Shown: in pieces, positions 44,300 to 56,669 of the stretch
Layout: the number at the start of each line of letters is the position of its first letter
Numbering within the stretch: the first letter of the stretch is position 1
Source of the DNA: Manis javanica
Lineage: Eukaryota > Chordata > Mammalia > Pholidota > Manidae
Direction: 5' to 3'
NCBI RefSeq assembly: GCF_040802235.1
Contig: NC_133169.1
Location: 41,981,034 to 42,045,033, forward strand
Length of the DNA stretch: 64,000 nt
The notes under the pieces: generated by a model
Seen by the model: only the letters and a program-made list of their open reading frames with translations
Told to the model about the DNA's origin: nothing
Database searches by the model: none
Position numbers and translations under genes: made by a program

Positions 44300-45957
44300 G
44301 TGCCAAAGAATCTTTCTGACAGTTTCCCAAAATCAAATTTTAAAAATGTGTTTTTACTTCTAGTTAACTGATATTTTCCAGAAGGCCCCTGGAACATGTC
44401 AGAGGAACTTTTTCTCATTGGAGAAAGTATTTGGCTAATTTGGCTTATTTATCTAATATATAATTACCTGCTTGATTTTCTTGGAAGCACTGTCAAGAGG
44501 AATGATGCTAAACTTTCTTACTGAATGTTTTGTGTTACAAAAATGTCAGAATTTCCATATGTCAGCTGTCTTATAGTAAGCTCTCATCAGATCTTTAACC
44601 ATTGTCATTTGTAAGTCTTTTGTCATTTAAAGTCACTGTTTTATTACTCCTAAACTAGTGAAGAACTAGATTTCAGCAGAACAGGTATTGGTTACATAGG
44701 ATTAAGTAAACTTAAGAAAATGATTTTGTGACTTTTTGTTTCAAGTGTTACTGATAAAATGTTTAAAGTTTTTTCTCTTAAGCTGACTGACAACAGTTTT
44801 GTAAATGACAATACCTTTATAAGCAGAATTGAAACATTTATCTTTCTCTCTACCTGACCCCTCAAGAATTTTAAAGCTTTCAGTATTTTTATATTTCATG
44901 GCAGTATGTTTATTTGCATAAGTTCAATAAGAACCTGCTTTCCTTGTAAGAAGACCAATTAACAATACAGGTTATATTACCAAGGCTTTAACTGCAATGT
45001 CATACCTGAGAGACACGTGCATAAACTCAGATATGAACAGCTTTAAGGAACTAAGATTGACTTTATAAAGCCAACAAAGCCCCTTGGAGGAACTGACCTA
45101 GTAACTTGCTTACGGAGTTCCCAGCAGCCTTACAGGTGAGTAAGGAAGGTCACTTCCTGGCAGGTGCAGGAACCTCAAGATGTCTTGGGGACCTCGAAAG
45201 AGAGGAATTCAGCAAAATCTACAGGTACTGCAGGCAAAACCTGATGGCAAGTCTTGCTTGGCCGTCTGGCTTCAAGTGGCCTTTAAAAGTTTGATCTGAA
45301 ATTCCTTACAAAAAGTTCCAGCAAAGCACATTTAAAAGAGCCTATGTAATCAATTGCTCTTCTTGCTGCACTTACACAAATAATAGAGCCAAGTGTTGAT
45401 TATTTTCTTAATTTGTTTTTTTCTAGTGAGAATGAGGGTGATTTTAGAGAGGGGTATTGTTTCAATGGTGCAGCCTTGTCCATGCTGAGTCCTAGTACTG
45501 GTCATTGGGACATGGACTAGATCCAGAATTCAGGCTTCTTCAAAGTATCTGGCTATGATTTTCCAGATGTTTTGTTTTTTTCCTATCATTACAATTAGAG
45601 TTTTGCTGTTTCTAGTTCTCATATTCAACCATGCATTCTTGGTCTCATAAGGTTTCTCCTTCCAAAGTGGGGGGTACAACTCCAGATATTGCTACTTAAC
45701 TTAATGGCATAATCTGTTCTGTCTTGCCTAGAAGTCACAAAACTGCAAATAGTAGTGGAAATGAAACCAGCAGTGGAGGCACCAATCTTCTGGGGCCCTC
45801 TCAACTGACCACTGATGGAGACCTGGATGCACCCCTTACTGTGCCCCCTCTCAGCATGGAGCATCCGGAGCAGTCACCGCCCCTTTCCCTAGCAGCAGCT
45901 AGGGTCCCTACCTGTACAAGGGAGAATGAGACAGGGACCGTGGGCTTTGACAGAGTA
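44300..45957 (+). mobile_element. ERV interior copy, plus arm of the head-to-head pair
   Basis: The same family interior in the plus orientation, including CTCTCATCAGATCTTTAACC at 44580, TTTCATGGCAGTATG at about 44895 and the splice-acceptor-like CTTGCCTAG/AAGTC at about 45725-45735. Similarity to the minus arm is clear but imperfect. It ends at a junction with LTR-X sequence at about 45957. Confidence 0.8.
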
Positions 45958-46557
45958 GAGTGAGGGCCTCTAGACGGGGCAGGGTGAGATATTTGCAGTC
46001 GGAGCAGTGTAGCTACATGCAAAGAAACCCCCCTGCTGAAACTCTATGTTAAACATGGAGCTCTGGAATTATTCTTCAGTGAAATCAGTTGGTGTTCCCC
46101 AGATAAAGAAGAGTAGCATATGTTTTGTTATGCTAATCATTTATAACCATGTGGAGGATTCACTTTAGCATGCTGAAAGGCCCAGGCTTGTGTGCTCTCT
46201 TTCCTCCTTCAGACCTGACAGAGTAATTTTCCAAACTGAGCAACTAGCTTAGCATGCAGACCCAGCTGTAGATAGCATGGTAAAGGACAGAGAGAATTCC
46301 ATCTTGGAGATGAGATTGCATTTTAACACCCAGGAAGTTCAAGAGGCAAGATTCTTTAGCAAGTAGACAATGCCTCGGCCAACCTTGGGGGCTGGGCAGG
46401 CAGGCTTTTGATATGCTCCTGGACCCAGGCACCAGTGTCCCAGAGAGAAATCAAGGCAGGAAATTCCTTATATTAAGTTAATTTTTAATATTCAAAAACC
46501 ACTTAACAAGTCCCCACCCCTAAGTTTTTTCATGTTCTCGAAAAATCCTCAACTGCA
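45958..46557 (+). repeat. LTR-X copy 3, plus orientation, truncated
   Basis: Reverse-complement match to LTR-X copies 1 and 2 (GTGAGGGCCTCTAGACGGGG, CTACATGCAAAGAAACCC, GATATGCTCCTGGACCC). It ends within the GAAAAATCCTCAACTGC segment, where env-tail sequence begins. Confidence 0.72.
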
Positions 46558-46568
46558 TTGTAAACAAA

Positions 46569-46694
46569 CTTATTAATTTTGTAAGAGACCATGTTAATAC
46601 TGTCCAACTCCTGTTCTTAAGACAATACGAAAAGTTGCCCACTCCTGAGACCCCCTACGATTGCCCTACCAATGAGCAAGATTACTCATTGTAA
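46569..46694 (+). pseudogene. Env C-terminal tail of a plus-strand ERV
   Basis: An open stretch reading LINFVRDHVNTVQLLFLRQY, then a short Pro/Asp-rich end and a stop at 46692. It aligns in pattern with the cytoplasmic tail and R peptide of gammaretroviral Env and lies just before a polypurine tract and LTR. All upstream Env sequence has been lost or replaced by LTR-X. Confidence 0.72.
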
Positions 46695-46696
46695 CA

Positions 46697-46711
46697 ACAA
46701 AAAGGGGGGAA
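46697..46711 (+). promoter_or_regulatory. Polypurine tract before LTR at 46712
   Basis: An A/G-only run including AAAAAGGGGGGAA immediately upstream of the LTR. Confidence 0.8.
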
Positions 46712-47173
46712 TGTAAGGGCAAAAAGGCCATTTTCTGGGTACATGACACAGGGTAGGAGGAACTGGGTAAAGCTTGATAAATAGAGTTTTGAAGAACAAG
46801 TTAATCATGGACACTGGGTTGTGGGCGACTGTGACCCTTGATCAGCTAATCATGCATACCAGGTTGTGGGTGGTTGCGACTCTGGTTAGCTTATCTTGCT
46901 GAAGCACCCTAACATTTGAGGAGTGGTCTTATCTTGCTTTTGCTTAACACCCAGGATGTAGTACAAGCCAAAAATTATGGAAAATTACTGTGAGTAAGGG
47001 CTTTTTGAAAATGCCATATAAACCCCTGGCTTTGAGTGCTCTGGGTCCTTGTGGAGACCCACTGCGTTGGGCAGACACTTGGACCCCAGCTAGCTGGAAA
47101 TAAACCTCACTGTGTGACTTGCATTATCGTGAGTGTCTTCTATTTGAGAGGTGGCTGAATCCGAACCCTAACA
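46712..47173 (+). repeat. 3' LTR of the plus-strand ERV
   Basis: 462 bp, TGTAAGGGCAAAAAGG...CCCTAACA. It contains CCATATAAACCCC (TATA type, about 47014) and AATAAA at about 47099. Related to the LTRs of P0 and 47267-47775. CAGT follows; no matching 5' LTR is found in the window. Confidence 0.85.
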
Positions 47174-47266
47174 CAGTCAATACTGATATTACCTATATAC
47201 ACCTAAAAATGTATTACCTGGACTTATGGAACATAATATTAAGTTCTAAACTAAATTATATCATAT

Positions 47267-47775
47267 TGTAAGAATAGAAATAGGTTAGCATAAGAGTAGA
47301 CATCTTAAGGGCCTAGAAGCCATTTTCTGAGTGTGTGTTAAAAAGAAAAACTGAAACTGGGTAAGGCCTTGAAAAACAAGTTAATCAATCATGAACACCG
47401 GAATAAGGCAGTGGTGACCCTTGGTCAGCTAGCCTTGGTCAGTTAATCCTAAATACCAAGCTTATCGTGCGAAACCACCCTAACAATTGATGAGTGGTCT
47501 TATCTTGCTCTTGCCTAACCCCAGGATGTATGTCTTGCAAGAATAATGTATAGCTGTGAAAAATTACTATGAGTTAAGTGCTTTGAAAATGCTATATAAA
47601 CCCTTGGCTTTGGGTGCTCGGGGTCCTTGTTGAAACCCACTGTGTTGGGCAGACACTTGGACCCCAGCTAACTGGAATAATAATAAACCTCTTGCTTGTT
47701 GCATCGATCTGCCGTGGCCTTCATCTCTTCACTGGGGGGAAGCGCAGAATGGAATAAGGCCGTTGGGTCTTACAA
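47267..47775 (+). repeat. Solo LTR with ATAT duplication
   Basis: 509 bp, TGTAAGAATAGAAATAGG...GGTCTTACA, flanked by ATAT (47263-47266 and 47776-47779). A TATA-type box TATATAAACCC and an AATAAA are present. Same family as the P0 LTR, opposite orientation. Solo LTRs arise by recombination between the two LTRs of a provirus. Confidence 0.9.
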
Positions 47776-47779
47776 TATC

Positions 47780-49109
47780 ATGAAGATATGGTCACTGAAA
47801 AAAGAAGATATTGTGTGACAAAATACATACTAAATGGGTGCAAAGGCTACTTCAAAAATGAAGATAATTTATTTATACATAATTCAGCCAAAACTTGTCT
47901 TAGAAATGCAATTGAATTTAAAAGATATGTGTATTTACTGAGGAAGGTAAGGGGCATTGTGCTCTGGGTCTGTGATGAATCCCCTGGAGTTGGGGAGGAT
48001 TGCGTCTTAGTGGAGAGGCTTTAGAGGCTGTATGTAAGAGAAACTGTATTCCCCACCAGTAGGGCTGTTTTCATGGCAGACTGGGAGGTGCTTGCATAGC
48101 TGCTGATACTGCTATGCAATGTGTGGATTGTTGTCTGGGTTGAAATCCTAACAGATTTAAGGAGATCAGTTAAGGAAATGAGTGTCATGATCTATGTGAG
48201 AGTAGGTCAAGCTCAGAATTATATTTTAAGTGCTGTTTCGGTGTGAATGGCTGCACGTCTTTCAAAATAAAATGATTTGGGGGCTGTTTCATAAACATGC
48301 CTCCCTGGAGGGGAAGGTCAATGCTGGTCTTTGTACGAGACAGTGTTGAGTCACATTGGGGTGGGCTCTGGATGGGATCATGTGAAATTTAATTAAAAAT
48401 TAACACTTATATGTCCAAATCCTCAATATCAGTTGCTGAGAATAATATTTCCTATTTTTACTTGGTTGTTTGTGGGATTTTTTTCTTTCTTTCTTTTTCA
48501 AGTCATCGCACAGCACAGTTAAATGGTTCCTAGGGTAACTTATTGCATAAACACACTTTTATATTATATGAAACAGTTCTTCCTATTTAAGTGATTTCTT
48601 AAATGGGTGCAAAGAGTAATTTATGTTTTAACTCAGAAATAAAAAATGGATAAAATCATTAAAGTTAAATGGTAACGGGCAAGATGAACTGCCTATGGGG
48701 ACAATAAACTATTTTCTGAATTTGAAGGGCACATTTGGGAAATAATCCATGCCTTCATAGTGATAGTGGAGGTTTTATGGTTATCAAGAATTTCTTGTCA
48801 AATTTCCATGATTTTATTGCTTTCTGTTTAATTTTTACTTTTGATTTTTAATATTCTATGCATATCATGGAGCTTACAGTGAAATAATATCTTTATTAGC
48901 AACCTAGGACATGTTGTTGAAATGAAATAGTAGATAGAAACAGTGTGATAATTAAGTCACTTAGAAATCCAGGTAGCAGATGGTACAGTGACTATGATGG
49001 AGACGTGCTATGGGCAGAGCTGCTAATGAGGATGGTGCATTTCACAGCTGCTGTTCAGTGATGACTTCCACATGTCACACTGAAATTGTACAGACTTTGT
49101 TAACTCAAC
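47780..49109. other. Intergenic, no feature
   Basis: AT-rich unique-looking DNA. One 78-codon frame at 47788-48024 (plus) has no recognisable homology. Confidence 0.5.
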
Positions 49110-49605
49110 TATCATGAAGTGGTTGTTTTCCTCCTAGTTTACTAAGGTATGATGGACAAAATAAAAATTTTATATATTTGAAGTGTACAACTAATATTTT
49201 CATATATGTACACATTAAAATTATCACCAAAATGAAGGTAGTTAACATATCTATCATCTCACACAATTTTTTTTCTTTTGTCTGCTGAGAACACCAGCAG
49301 CTGGTGAAATCTGTCCTGGCAAATTTCAAGTGTACAAGACAATAAGTAACTATGTGCACATTGCTGTGCATTAGATCTACAGAGTTTATTCATTTTAATA
49401 ATAGTAATGCAGATTTTATGCACTCACCTCTTCTCCATCTCTTCAGCCACTGACAACCACCATTCTGTTCTCTCCTCTATGATTCTGATATTTTTTTATG
49501 ACACATAAGTATCATCAAGCTGTGTTTGTCTTTCCGAGCCTGGATTATTTCACTTAGAATGATGCCCTCCAGGTGTATCCGTGTCGTTGCAAATGGAAGT
49601 ATTAC
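49110..49605 (-). mobile_element. Old L1 3' region, part a (host of L1-D)
   Basis: Ancient L1 3'UTR/ORF2 end in minus orientation (ACTAAGGTATGATGGACAAA, GAGAACACCAGCAGCTGG, TTATTTCACTTAGAATGATG). It is split by L1-D and resumes at 57471. It parallels 8378-8800. Confidence 0.8.
49591..49605. repeat. Left target-site duplication of L1-D
   Basis: AAATGGAAGTATTAC. The right copy AATGGAAGTATCAC at 57471-57484 has one mismatch. The pair encloses both L1 and ERV tail. Confidence 0.85.
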
Positions 49606-49688
49606 TTTTTTTTCTTTTTATTTATTTATTTATTCATTCATTCATTCATTCATTTATTTATTTATTATTTATTTATTTATTTATTTTT
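49606..49688. repeat. (TTTA)n/(TTCA)n microsatellite from the L1-D poly(A)
   Basis: A poly-T start followed by TTTA and TTCA units. This is a typical decay and expansion of an L1 poly(A) tail. Confidence 0.9.
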
Positions 49689-51473
49689 GAGAGGGCATCT
49701 CTCATATTTATTGATCAAATGTTTGTTAACAACAATAAAATTCTGTATAGGGGAGTCAATGCTCAATGCACAATCATTAATTCACCCCAAGTCTAATTTT
49801 CATCAGTCTCCAATCTTCTGAAGCATAACCAACAAGTTCTTACATAGTGAACAAATTCTTACATAGTGAATAAGTTCTTACATGATGAACAGTACGAGGG
49901 CAGTCATCAGAGAAACTTTCGGTTTTGATCACACATTATGAACTATAAACAATCAGGTCAAATATGAACATTTGTTTGATTTTTATACTTGATTTATATG
50001 TGGATACCACATTTCTCCCTTTATTATTATTATTTTTATTTTTAATAAAATGCTGAAGTGGTAGGTAGATGCAAGATAAAGGTAGAAAACATAGTTTAGT
50101 TTTGTAAGAGAGCAAATGCAGATGATCAGGTGTGTGCCTGTAGACTATGTGTTAATCCAAGCTAGACAAGGGCAATAAAACATCCACGGATGCAGAAGAT
50201 TTCTCTCAAAACAGGGGGGGTGAGGTTCTGAGCCTCACCTCTGTTGATCCCCAAATTCTCACCTGATGGCCCCCCTGCGACTGTGCCTGTCTTAGGTTGT
50301 TCCTCCCTTGAGGAATCTTACCCGTTTCTGGCTAACCAGTCATCTTCTGGGGCCATACAGGGAAATGTAAAGTTGGTAAGTGAGAGAGAAGCCATATTGT
50401 TTGAAAAGGTTAGCTTTTTACTTCTTTATGCCCTGTGGCTTCTATGCCCAGCATTTGTCTTGAGGTATCTTTACCACTTGGAGGAATTATGATACTCGGT
50501 AAATTCGATATGAGGCACGAATTCTATTTAAGGGTTGTAATTAGGAAGGAAGAAGAAAAGCTATAGAGGTAGAAGATGGAAGAAAACATGGGAAGATTGA
50601 TTATTTCTTTGACATATCTTCTTGTAGAGTAACTTAAGCATGTATAGGTTTTAAACTACTAATTAAATTGTGCACACACATTAACATAATAGGAATACAG
50701 TTACATAAAGAAAGCAGATCTATAATTACCAGCCATCTCCAGTGAAACCAAGAAAACCAGTTAGGCATCCTAGGCATTTGTGAAAACTTATCTATGATAT
50801 AATGGATATTGTCCAACTGTACTTGAACAGTCTGAGAGAAATCAGACAAATTAAAACAACCCATTCCTTGGAACTGTTCACATCCCATATGTTCTTTTAA
50901 CAGTAGGTAGTCTATAGTTGCAAGATTTTGGAGCACTGCAACTTGCACTTCTGCTAATTCTTGGTTTAGTTCTGACAGTATAGATCCAGTCAAATTTGTT
51001 GTTTTACTCTATGCACAGGCCAGCTTAGATATCTCCTTCTTCATTCCCATGGAAAGTCCAGGAACCGGTGGAATTAATGAGCTACAGCTGTAGCAGCGCT
51101 TGGATCATTGTTGAGGTTTTTTGATGATCATCTTCTGGTATGAGTCTTTCAGAAAGTTTTGATGTTGGAAGTTCTTCTTCATATCGTATCTTAGTTCATT
51201 TTCTGGGTAGCCAAATTAGGCTTTGATCCTCTGTATAAACACAAACAAACCCTTTGCTCACACTTTGATATGCCCTTTATACCATTGTGTAGAACTCATT
51301 GGAGGTCACCATACAGGAACTGCTTTTTTTTTTAAGAGAAAGGAATATTATCAGAAAATGTACCTCCATAGCTGATCATCTGACACTCTTTAAGTGATCA
51401 AAATTAAGGATATTTAAAGCATGCATTAATCATTGATTTGCAGTTAGTTTTATCCTATCAGGGAGTAATCCCC
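49689..51473 (-). mobile_element. ERV-derived 3' tail of L1-D
   Basis: Same content as 40920-42718 in reverse: LTR U3-R at 49689-50011 (AATAAA in sense near 49708-49713), polypurine tract (sense GGGAGAAA) just inside 50012, non-coding part, Env TM remnant, then the junction to the L1 3'UTR. The three-unit repeat with TTCTTACATAGTGAA is at about 49827-49885. Confidence 0.93.
50634..50993 (-). pseudogene. Env TM remnant in the L1-D tail, 119-codon open frame
   Basis: An open frame from the ELNQELAEVQVAVLQN heptad region through DYLLLKEHMGC, a CX6GC box, CFNLSD, a DNIHYIIDKF helix, a Trp-rich WFSWFHWRW membrane-proximal segment and a hydrophobic anchor. The frame stays open here although it is broken in the younger L1-C. 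There is no SU and no signal peptide; the residue before the second Cys is Gly in both copies, so the canonical CX6CC is absent. It is a remnant, not a functional envelope. Confidence 0.8.
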
Positions 51474-51497
51474 CTTTTTTTTCTTTCTTTGTTTTTG

Positions 51498-51854
51498 GTT
51501 ATCATTAACCTACACTTACATGAATAATATTATGTTTACTAGGCTCTCCCCTATACCAGGTCCCCTCTATAAACTCTTTTACAGTCACTGTCCATCAGCA
51601 TAGCAAAATGTTGCAGAATCACTACTTGTCTTCTCTGTGTTGTACAGCCCTCCCCTTTCTCCCACCCCACCATTATGCATGCTAATCTTAATACCCCCCT
51701 TCTTCTTCCCACCCCTTATCCCTCCCTACCACACCCATCCTCCACAGTCCCTTTCTCTTTGGTACCTGTTAGTCCAATCTTGGGTTCTGTGATTCCACTG
51801 CTGTTTTGTTCCTTCAGTTTTTCCTTTGTTCTTATAATCTACAGATGAGTGAAA
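51498..51854 (-). other. L1-D 3'UTR
   Basis: C/T-rich on the plus strand (G/A-rich in sense), as in the 3'UTRs of L1-B, L1-C and L1-E. The sense end GTTAATGATAACCAAAAAC precedes the A-rich junction. Confidence 0.8.
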
Positions 51855-54800
51855 TCATTTGGTATTTCCCTTTCTCCACTTGGCTTATTTCACTGAGCAT
51901 AATGCCCTCCAGGTCCATCCATGTTGCTGCAAATGGTAGGATTTGCCCTCTTCTTATGGCTAAGTAGTATTCCATTGTGTATATGTACCACTCTTCCTTT
52001 TCCATTCATCTATCGATGTACATTTAGGTTGCTTCCAATTCTTGGCTATTGTAAATAGTGCTGCGATAAACATAGGAGTGCATCTGTCTTTTACAAACTT
52101 GAGTGCTGCATTCTTAGGGTAAATTCCTAGGAGTGAAATTCCTGGGTCAAATGGTAAGTCTGTTTTGAGTATTTTGATGAACCTCCATACTGCTTTCCAC
52201 AATGGTTGAACTAATTTGCATTCCTACCAGCAGTAGACGTGGGTTCCCCTTTCTCCACAGACTCGCCAACATTTGTTGTTGTTTGTCTTTTGGATGACAG
52301 CCATACTTACTGATGTTAGGTGATACCTCATTGTAGTTTTAATTTGCATTTCTCTGATAATTACCGATATGGAGCATCTTTTCATGTGTCTGTTGGCCAT
52401 CTATATTTCTTTTTTGGAGATTTGTCTGTTCAGTTCCTCTGCCCATTTTTTATTTGGGTTATTTGTTTTTTTTGTGTTGAGGCATGTGAGCTTTTTATAT
52501 ATTTTGGACATCAAGCCTTTATCAGATTTGTCATTTAGAAATATATTCTCCCATACTCTAGGATTCCTTTTTGTTCTATTGATGGTGTCTTTTGCTGTAC
52601 AGAAGCTTTTCAGCTTAATATAGTCCCACTTGTTCATTTTTGCTGTTGTTTTCTTTGCCCGAGGAGATATGTTCAAGAAGATGTCACTCATGTTTATGTC
52701 TAATAGGTTTTTGCCTATGTTTTTTTCCAAGAGTTTAATGGTTTCATGACTTACATTCAGGTCTTTGATCCATTTTGAGTTTACTTTTGTATATGGGGTT
52801 AGACAATGGTCCAGTTTCATTCTGCTACATGTAGCTGTCCAGTTTTGCCAGCACCATCTGTTGAAGAGACTGTCATTTCCCCATTGTATGTTCATGGCAC
52901 CTTTATCAAATATTAATTAACCATATATGTCTGGGTTAATGTCTGGAGTCTCTATCTGTTCCACTGGTCTGTGGCTCTGTTCTTGTGCCAGTACCAAATT
53001 TTCTTGATTACTATGTCTTTATAGTAGAGCTTAAAGTTGGGTAGTGAGATTCCCCCTACTTTATTCTTCTTTCTCAGGATTGCTTTGGCTACTCAGGGTC
53101 TTTGGTGTTTATATATGAAATTTTGAATTATTTGTTCCAGTTCATTGAAGAATATTGCTGGTAGTTTCATAGGGATTTCATCAAATCTGTATATTGCTTT
53201 GGGCAGGAAGGACATTTTGATGACAGTAATTCTTCCTAGCCACGAGCATGGGATGAGTTTCCATTTGTCAGTGTCCCCTTTAATTTCTCTTAAGAGTGAC
53301 TTGTAGTTTTCAGAGTATATGTCTTTCACTTCTTTGGTTAGGTTTATTCCTAGGTATTTTATTCTTTTTGATGCAATTGTGATTGGAGTTGTTTTCCTGG
53401 TTTCTCTTTCTATTGGTTCATTGTTAGTATATAGGAAAGCCACAGATATCTGTGTGTTAATTTTGTATCCTGCAACTTTGCTGTATTCCGATATCAGTTC
53501 TAGCAGTTTTGGGGTGTAGTCTTTAGGGTTTTTTATGTACAATATCATGTCATCTGTAAATAGTGACAGTTTAACTTCTTCTTTACCAATCTAGATTCCT
53601 TGTATTTCTTTGTGTTGTCTGATTGCTGTGGCTAAGACCTCCAGTATTATGTGAAATAACAGTGGGGAGAGTGGGCATCCCTGTCTTGTTCCCGATCTCA
53701 GACGAAAAGCTTTCAGCTTCTCGCTGTTCAGTATAATGTTGGCTGTGGGTTTATGATATATGGCCTTTATTATGTCGAGGTACATGCCCTCTTTTCGATT
53801 TTGCTGAGAGTTTTTACCATGAATGGATGTTGAATTTTGTCAAATGCTTTTTCAGCATCTATGGAAATGATCATATGGTTTTTGTCTTTCTTTTTGTTGA
53901 TGTAGTGGATGATGTTGATGGATTTTCGAATGTTGTAACATCCTTGCATCCTTGGGATGAATCCCGCTTGGTCATGGTATATGATCCTTTTGATGTATTT
54001 TTGAATTCAATTTGCTAATATTTTGTTGAGTATTTTGCATCTACATTCATCAGGGATATTGGGCTGTAGTTTTCTTTTTTGGTGCGGTCTTTTCCTGGTT
54101 TTGGTATTAGAGTGATGTTGGCTTCATAGAATGAGCTTGGGAGTATTCCCTCCAGTTGTATTTTTTGGAAAACTTTAAGGAGCATGAGTATTATGTCTTC
54201 CCTTTATGTCTGATAAAATTCCGAGTCGAATCCATCTGGCCGGCAGGTTTTGTTCTTTGGTAGTTTTTTGATTACCGCTTCAATTTCGTTGCTGGTAATT
54301 GGTCTGTTTAGATTTTCTGTTTCTTTCTGTGTCAGTCTTTGAAGGTTGTATTTTTCTAGGAAATTGTTCATTTCTCCTAGGTTTCCCAGTTTGTTAGCAT
54401 ATAGGTTTTCATAGTACTCTCTAATAATTCTTTGTATTTCTGTGGGGACCATCGTGATTTTTCCTTTCTCGTTTCTGACTCTGTTGATTTGTGTTGACTC
54501 CCTTTTCCTCTTAATAAGTCTGGCTAGAGACTTTTCTATTTTGTTTATTTTCTCAAAGAACCAGCTCTTGGTTTCATTGATTTTTGATATTGTTTTATTC
54601 TTCTCAATTTTATTTATTTCTTCTCTGATCTTTATTATGTCCCTCCTTCTGCTGACCTTAGGCCTCATTTGTTCCTCTTTTTCCAATTTCAATAATTGTG
54701 ACATTAGACCATTCATTTGGGATTATTCTTCCTTCTTTTAATATGCCTGGATTGCTATATACTTTCCTCTTAAGACTGCTTTTGCTATATCCCACAGCAG

Positions 54801-55652
54801 TTGAGGCTTTGTGTTGTTGTCTTCGTTTGTTTGCATATATTGCTGGTTCTCCATTTTGATTTGGTCATTGATCCCTTGATTATTTAGGAGCGTGTTGTTA
54901 AGCCTCCATGTGTTTGTGAGCCTTTTTGCTTTCTTTGTACAGTTTATTTCTACTTTTATGCCTTTGTGGTCTGAAAAGTTGCTTGGTAGCATTTCAATCT
55001 TTTGGAATTTACTGAGGCTCTTTTTGTGGCCTATTATGTGCTCTATTCTGGAGAATGTTCCATGTGCACTTGAGAAGAATGTGTGTCCTGTTGCTTTTGG
55101 ATGTAGAGTTCTGTAGATGTCTGTTAGGTCCATCTGTTCTAGTGTGTTGTTCAGTCCCTCTGTATCCTTACTTATTTTCTGTCTGGTGAATCTGTATTTG
55201 GAGTGAGTGGTGTGTTGAAGTCTCGCAGAATGAATGCGTTGCATTCTGTTTTCCTCCTTTAGCTCTGTTAGTATTTGTTTCAGATATGTTGGTGCTCCTG
55301 TATTGGGTGCATATATACTTATAATGGTTATATCCTCTTGTTGGACTGAGCCCTTTATCATTATGTAATGTCCTTCTTTATCTTTTGTTGCTGTCTTTAT
55401 TTTGAAATCTGTTTTTTCTGATACTAGAATTGCAACACCTGCTTTTTTCTATCTATTGTTTGCATGAAATATCTTTTTCCATCTCTTGACTTTAAGTCTG
55501 TGCATGTCTTTGGGTTTGAGGTGAGTCTCTTGTAAGCAGCATATGGAAGGATATTCCTTTATTATCCATTCTATTATGCTGTGTCTTTTGATTGCTGCAT
55601 TCAGTCCATTTACATTTAGGGTGATTATTGAAAGGTATGTACTTATTGCCAT
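51855..55652 (-). pseudogene. L1-D ORF2 pseudogene
   Basis: All domains are recognisable in separate frames: endonuclease start (MAISTYLS at 55652), later endonuclease (54738-55361), RT fingers (54204-54716), RT core and thumb (53093-53785), C-terminal region (52401-52895) and the Cys-rich end (51960-52202). At least six frame breaks or stops lie between them. The RT FADDM box region at about 53548 also has a changed codon (the ADD part is disrupted). Confidence 0.9.
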
Positions 55653-55848
55653 TGCAGGCTTTAGAATTGTGGTTACCAAAGGTTCAGGGTTAGCTTCTTT
55701 ACTATCTTACTGTCTAACTTAACTTGCTTGTTGTGCTATTATAAACACGGTCTGATGATTCTTTTTTTCTTGCCCTTCTTATTCCTCCTCCTCCCTTCTT
55801 TATAAGTTGGGTATTTTGTTCTGTGCTCTTTTTAGGAGTGCTCCCATC

Positions 55849-56669
55849 TAGAGCAGTCCCTGTAAGATGCCCTGTAGAGGTGGTTTGTGGGAGGCAAATT
55901 CCCTCAACTTTTGCTTGTCTGGGAATTATTTAATCCCACCTTCATATTTAAATGATAATCATCCTGGATACAGTAGTCTTGGTTCAAGACCCTTCTGTTT
56001 CATTGCATTAAGTATATCATGCCATTCTCTTCTGGCATGTAGGGTTTCTGTTGAGAAGTCTGATGATAGCCTCATGGGGTTTTTTTGTAGTTAACCTTTT
56101 TTTTCTCTCTGGCTGCCTTTAATTCTTTGTCCTTGTCTTTGATCTTTGCCATTTTAATTATTATGTGTCTTGGTGTTGCCCTCCTTGGATCCCTTCTTAT
56201 GGGAGTTCTGTGTACCTCTGTGGTCTGAGAGCAATTTTTCTTCAAAAACACTTTCTATCCCTTTTTCTCTCTCTTCTTCTGCTACCCCTATAATGTAGAT
56301 ATTGTTCCACTTCGATTGGTCTCTCAGCTCTCTTTGAACTCTTTCATTCCTGGACATCCTTTTATCTCTCTCTGCATCAGCTTCTCTGCGTTCCTGTTCT
56401 CTGTTTTCTAGTCCATTAATGGTCTCTTGCATCTCGTCCATTCTGTTCTGAAGTCCTTCCAGAGCTTGTTTTATTTCTGTATTCTTGTTCCTCAGTTCTT
56501 GCATATTTCTCTGCAAATCCATCAGGTTGGTTATGACTTTTGTTTTGAATTCTTTTTCAGGAAGACTGGTTAAATCTATTTCCCCAGGTTCCTTTGCAGG
56601 GGAAGATGTAGCAGATGCCAAAGCTGTCTGTATTAGTCTTGTCTGGATCATATTTTTTTGACTTTTCAT
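55849..56669 (-). pseudogene. L1-D ORF1 pseudogene
   Basis: The start MKSQKNMIQ at 56669 leads a 171-codon frame with a short coiled coil (LQRNMQELR, then directly EIKQALEGLQNRM), the ERVQREL region and NIYIIG of the RRM. It then shifts frame. Neither the 11-residue units of L1-A nor the heptad triplication of L1-B is present, so this copy shows the shortest coiled coil. The C-terminal domain is readable in pieces down to 55849. Confidence 0.88.

Noticed and set aside
49606..49688. Possible functional repeat array (CRISPR-like or satellite)
   Set aside because: A simple tetranucleotide microsatellite grown from an L1 poly(A) tail.
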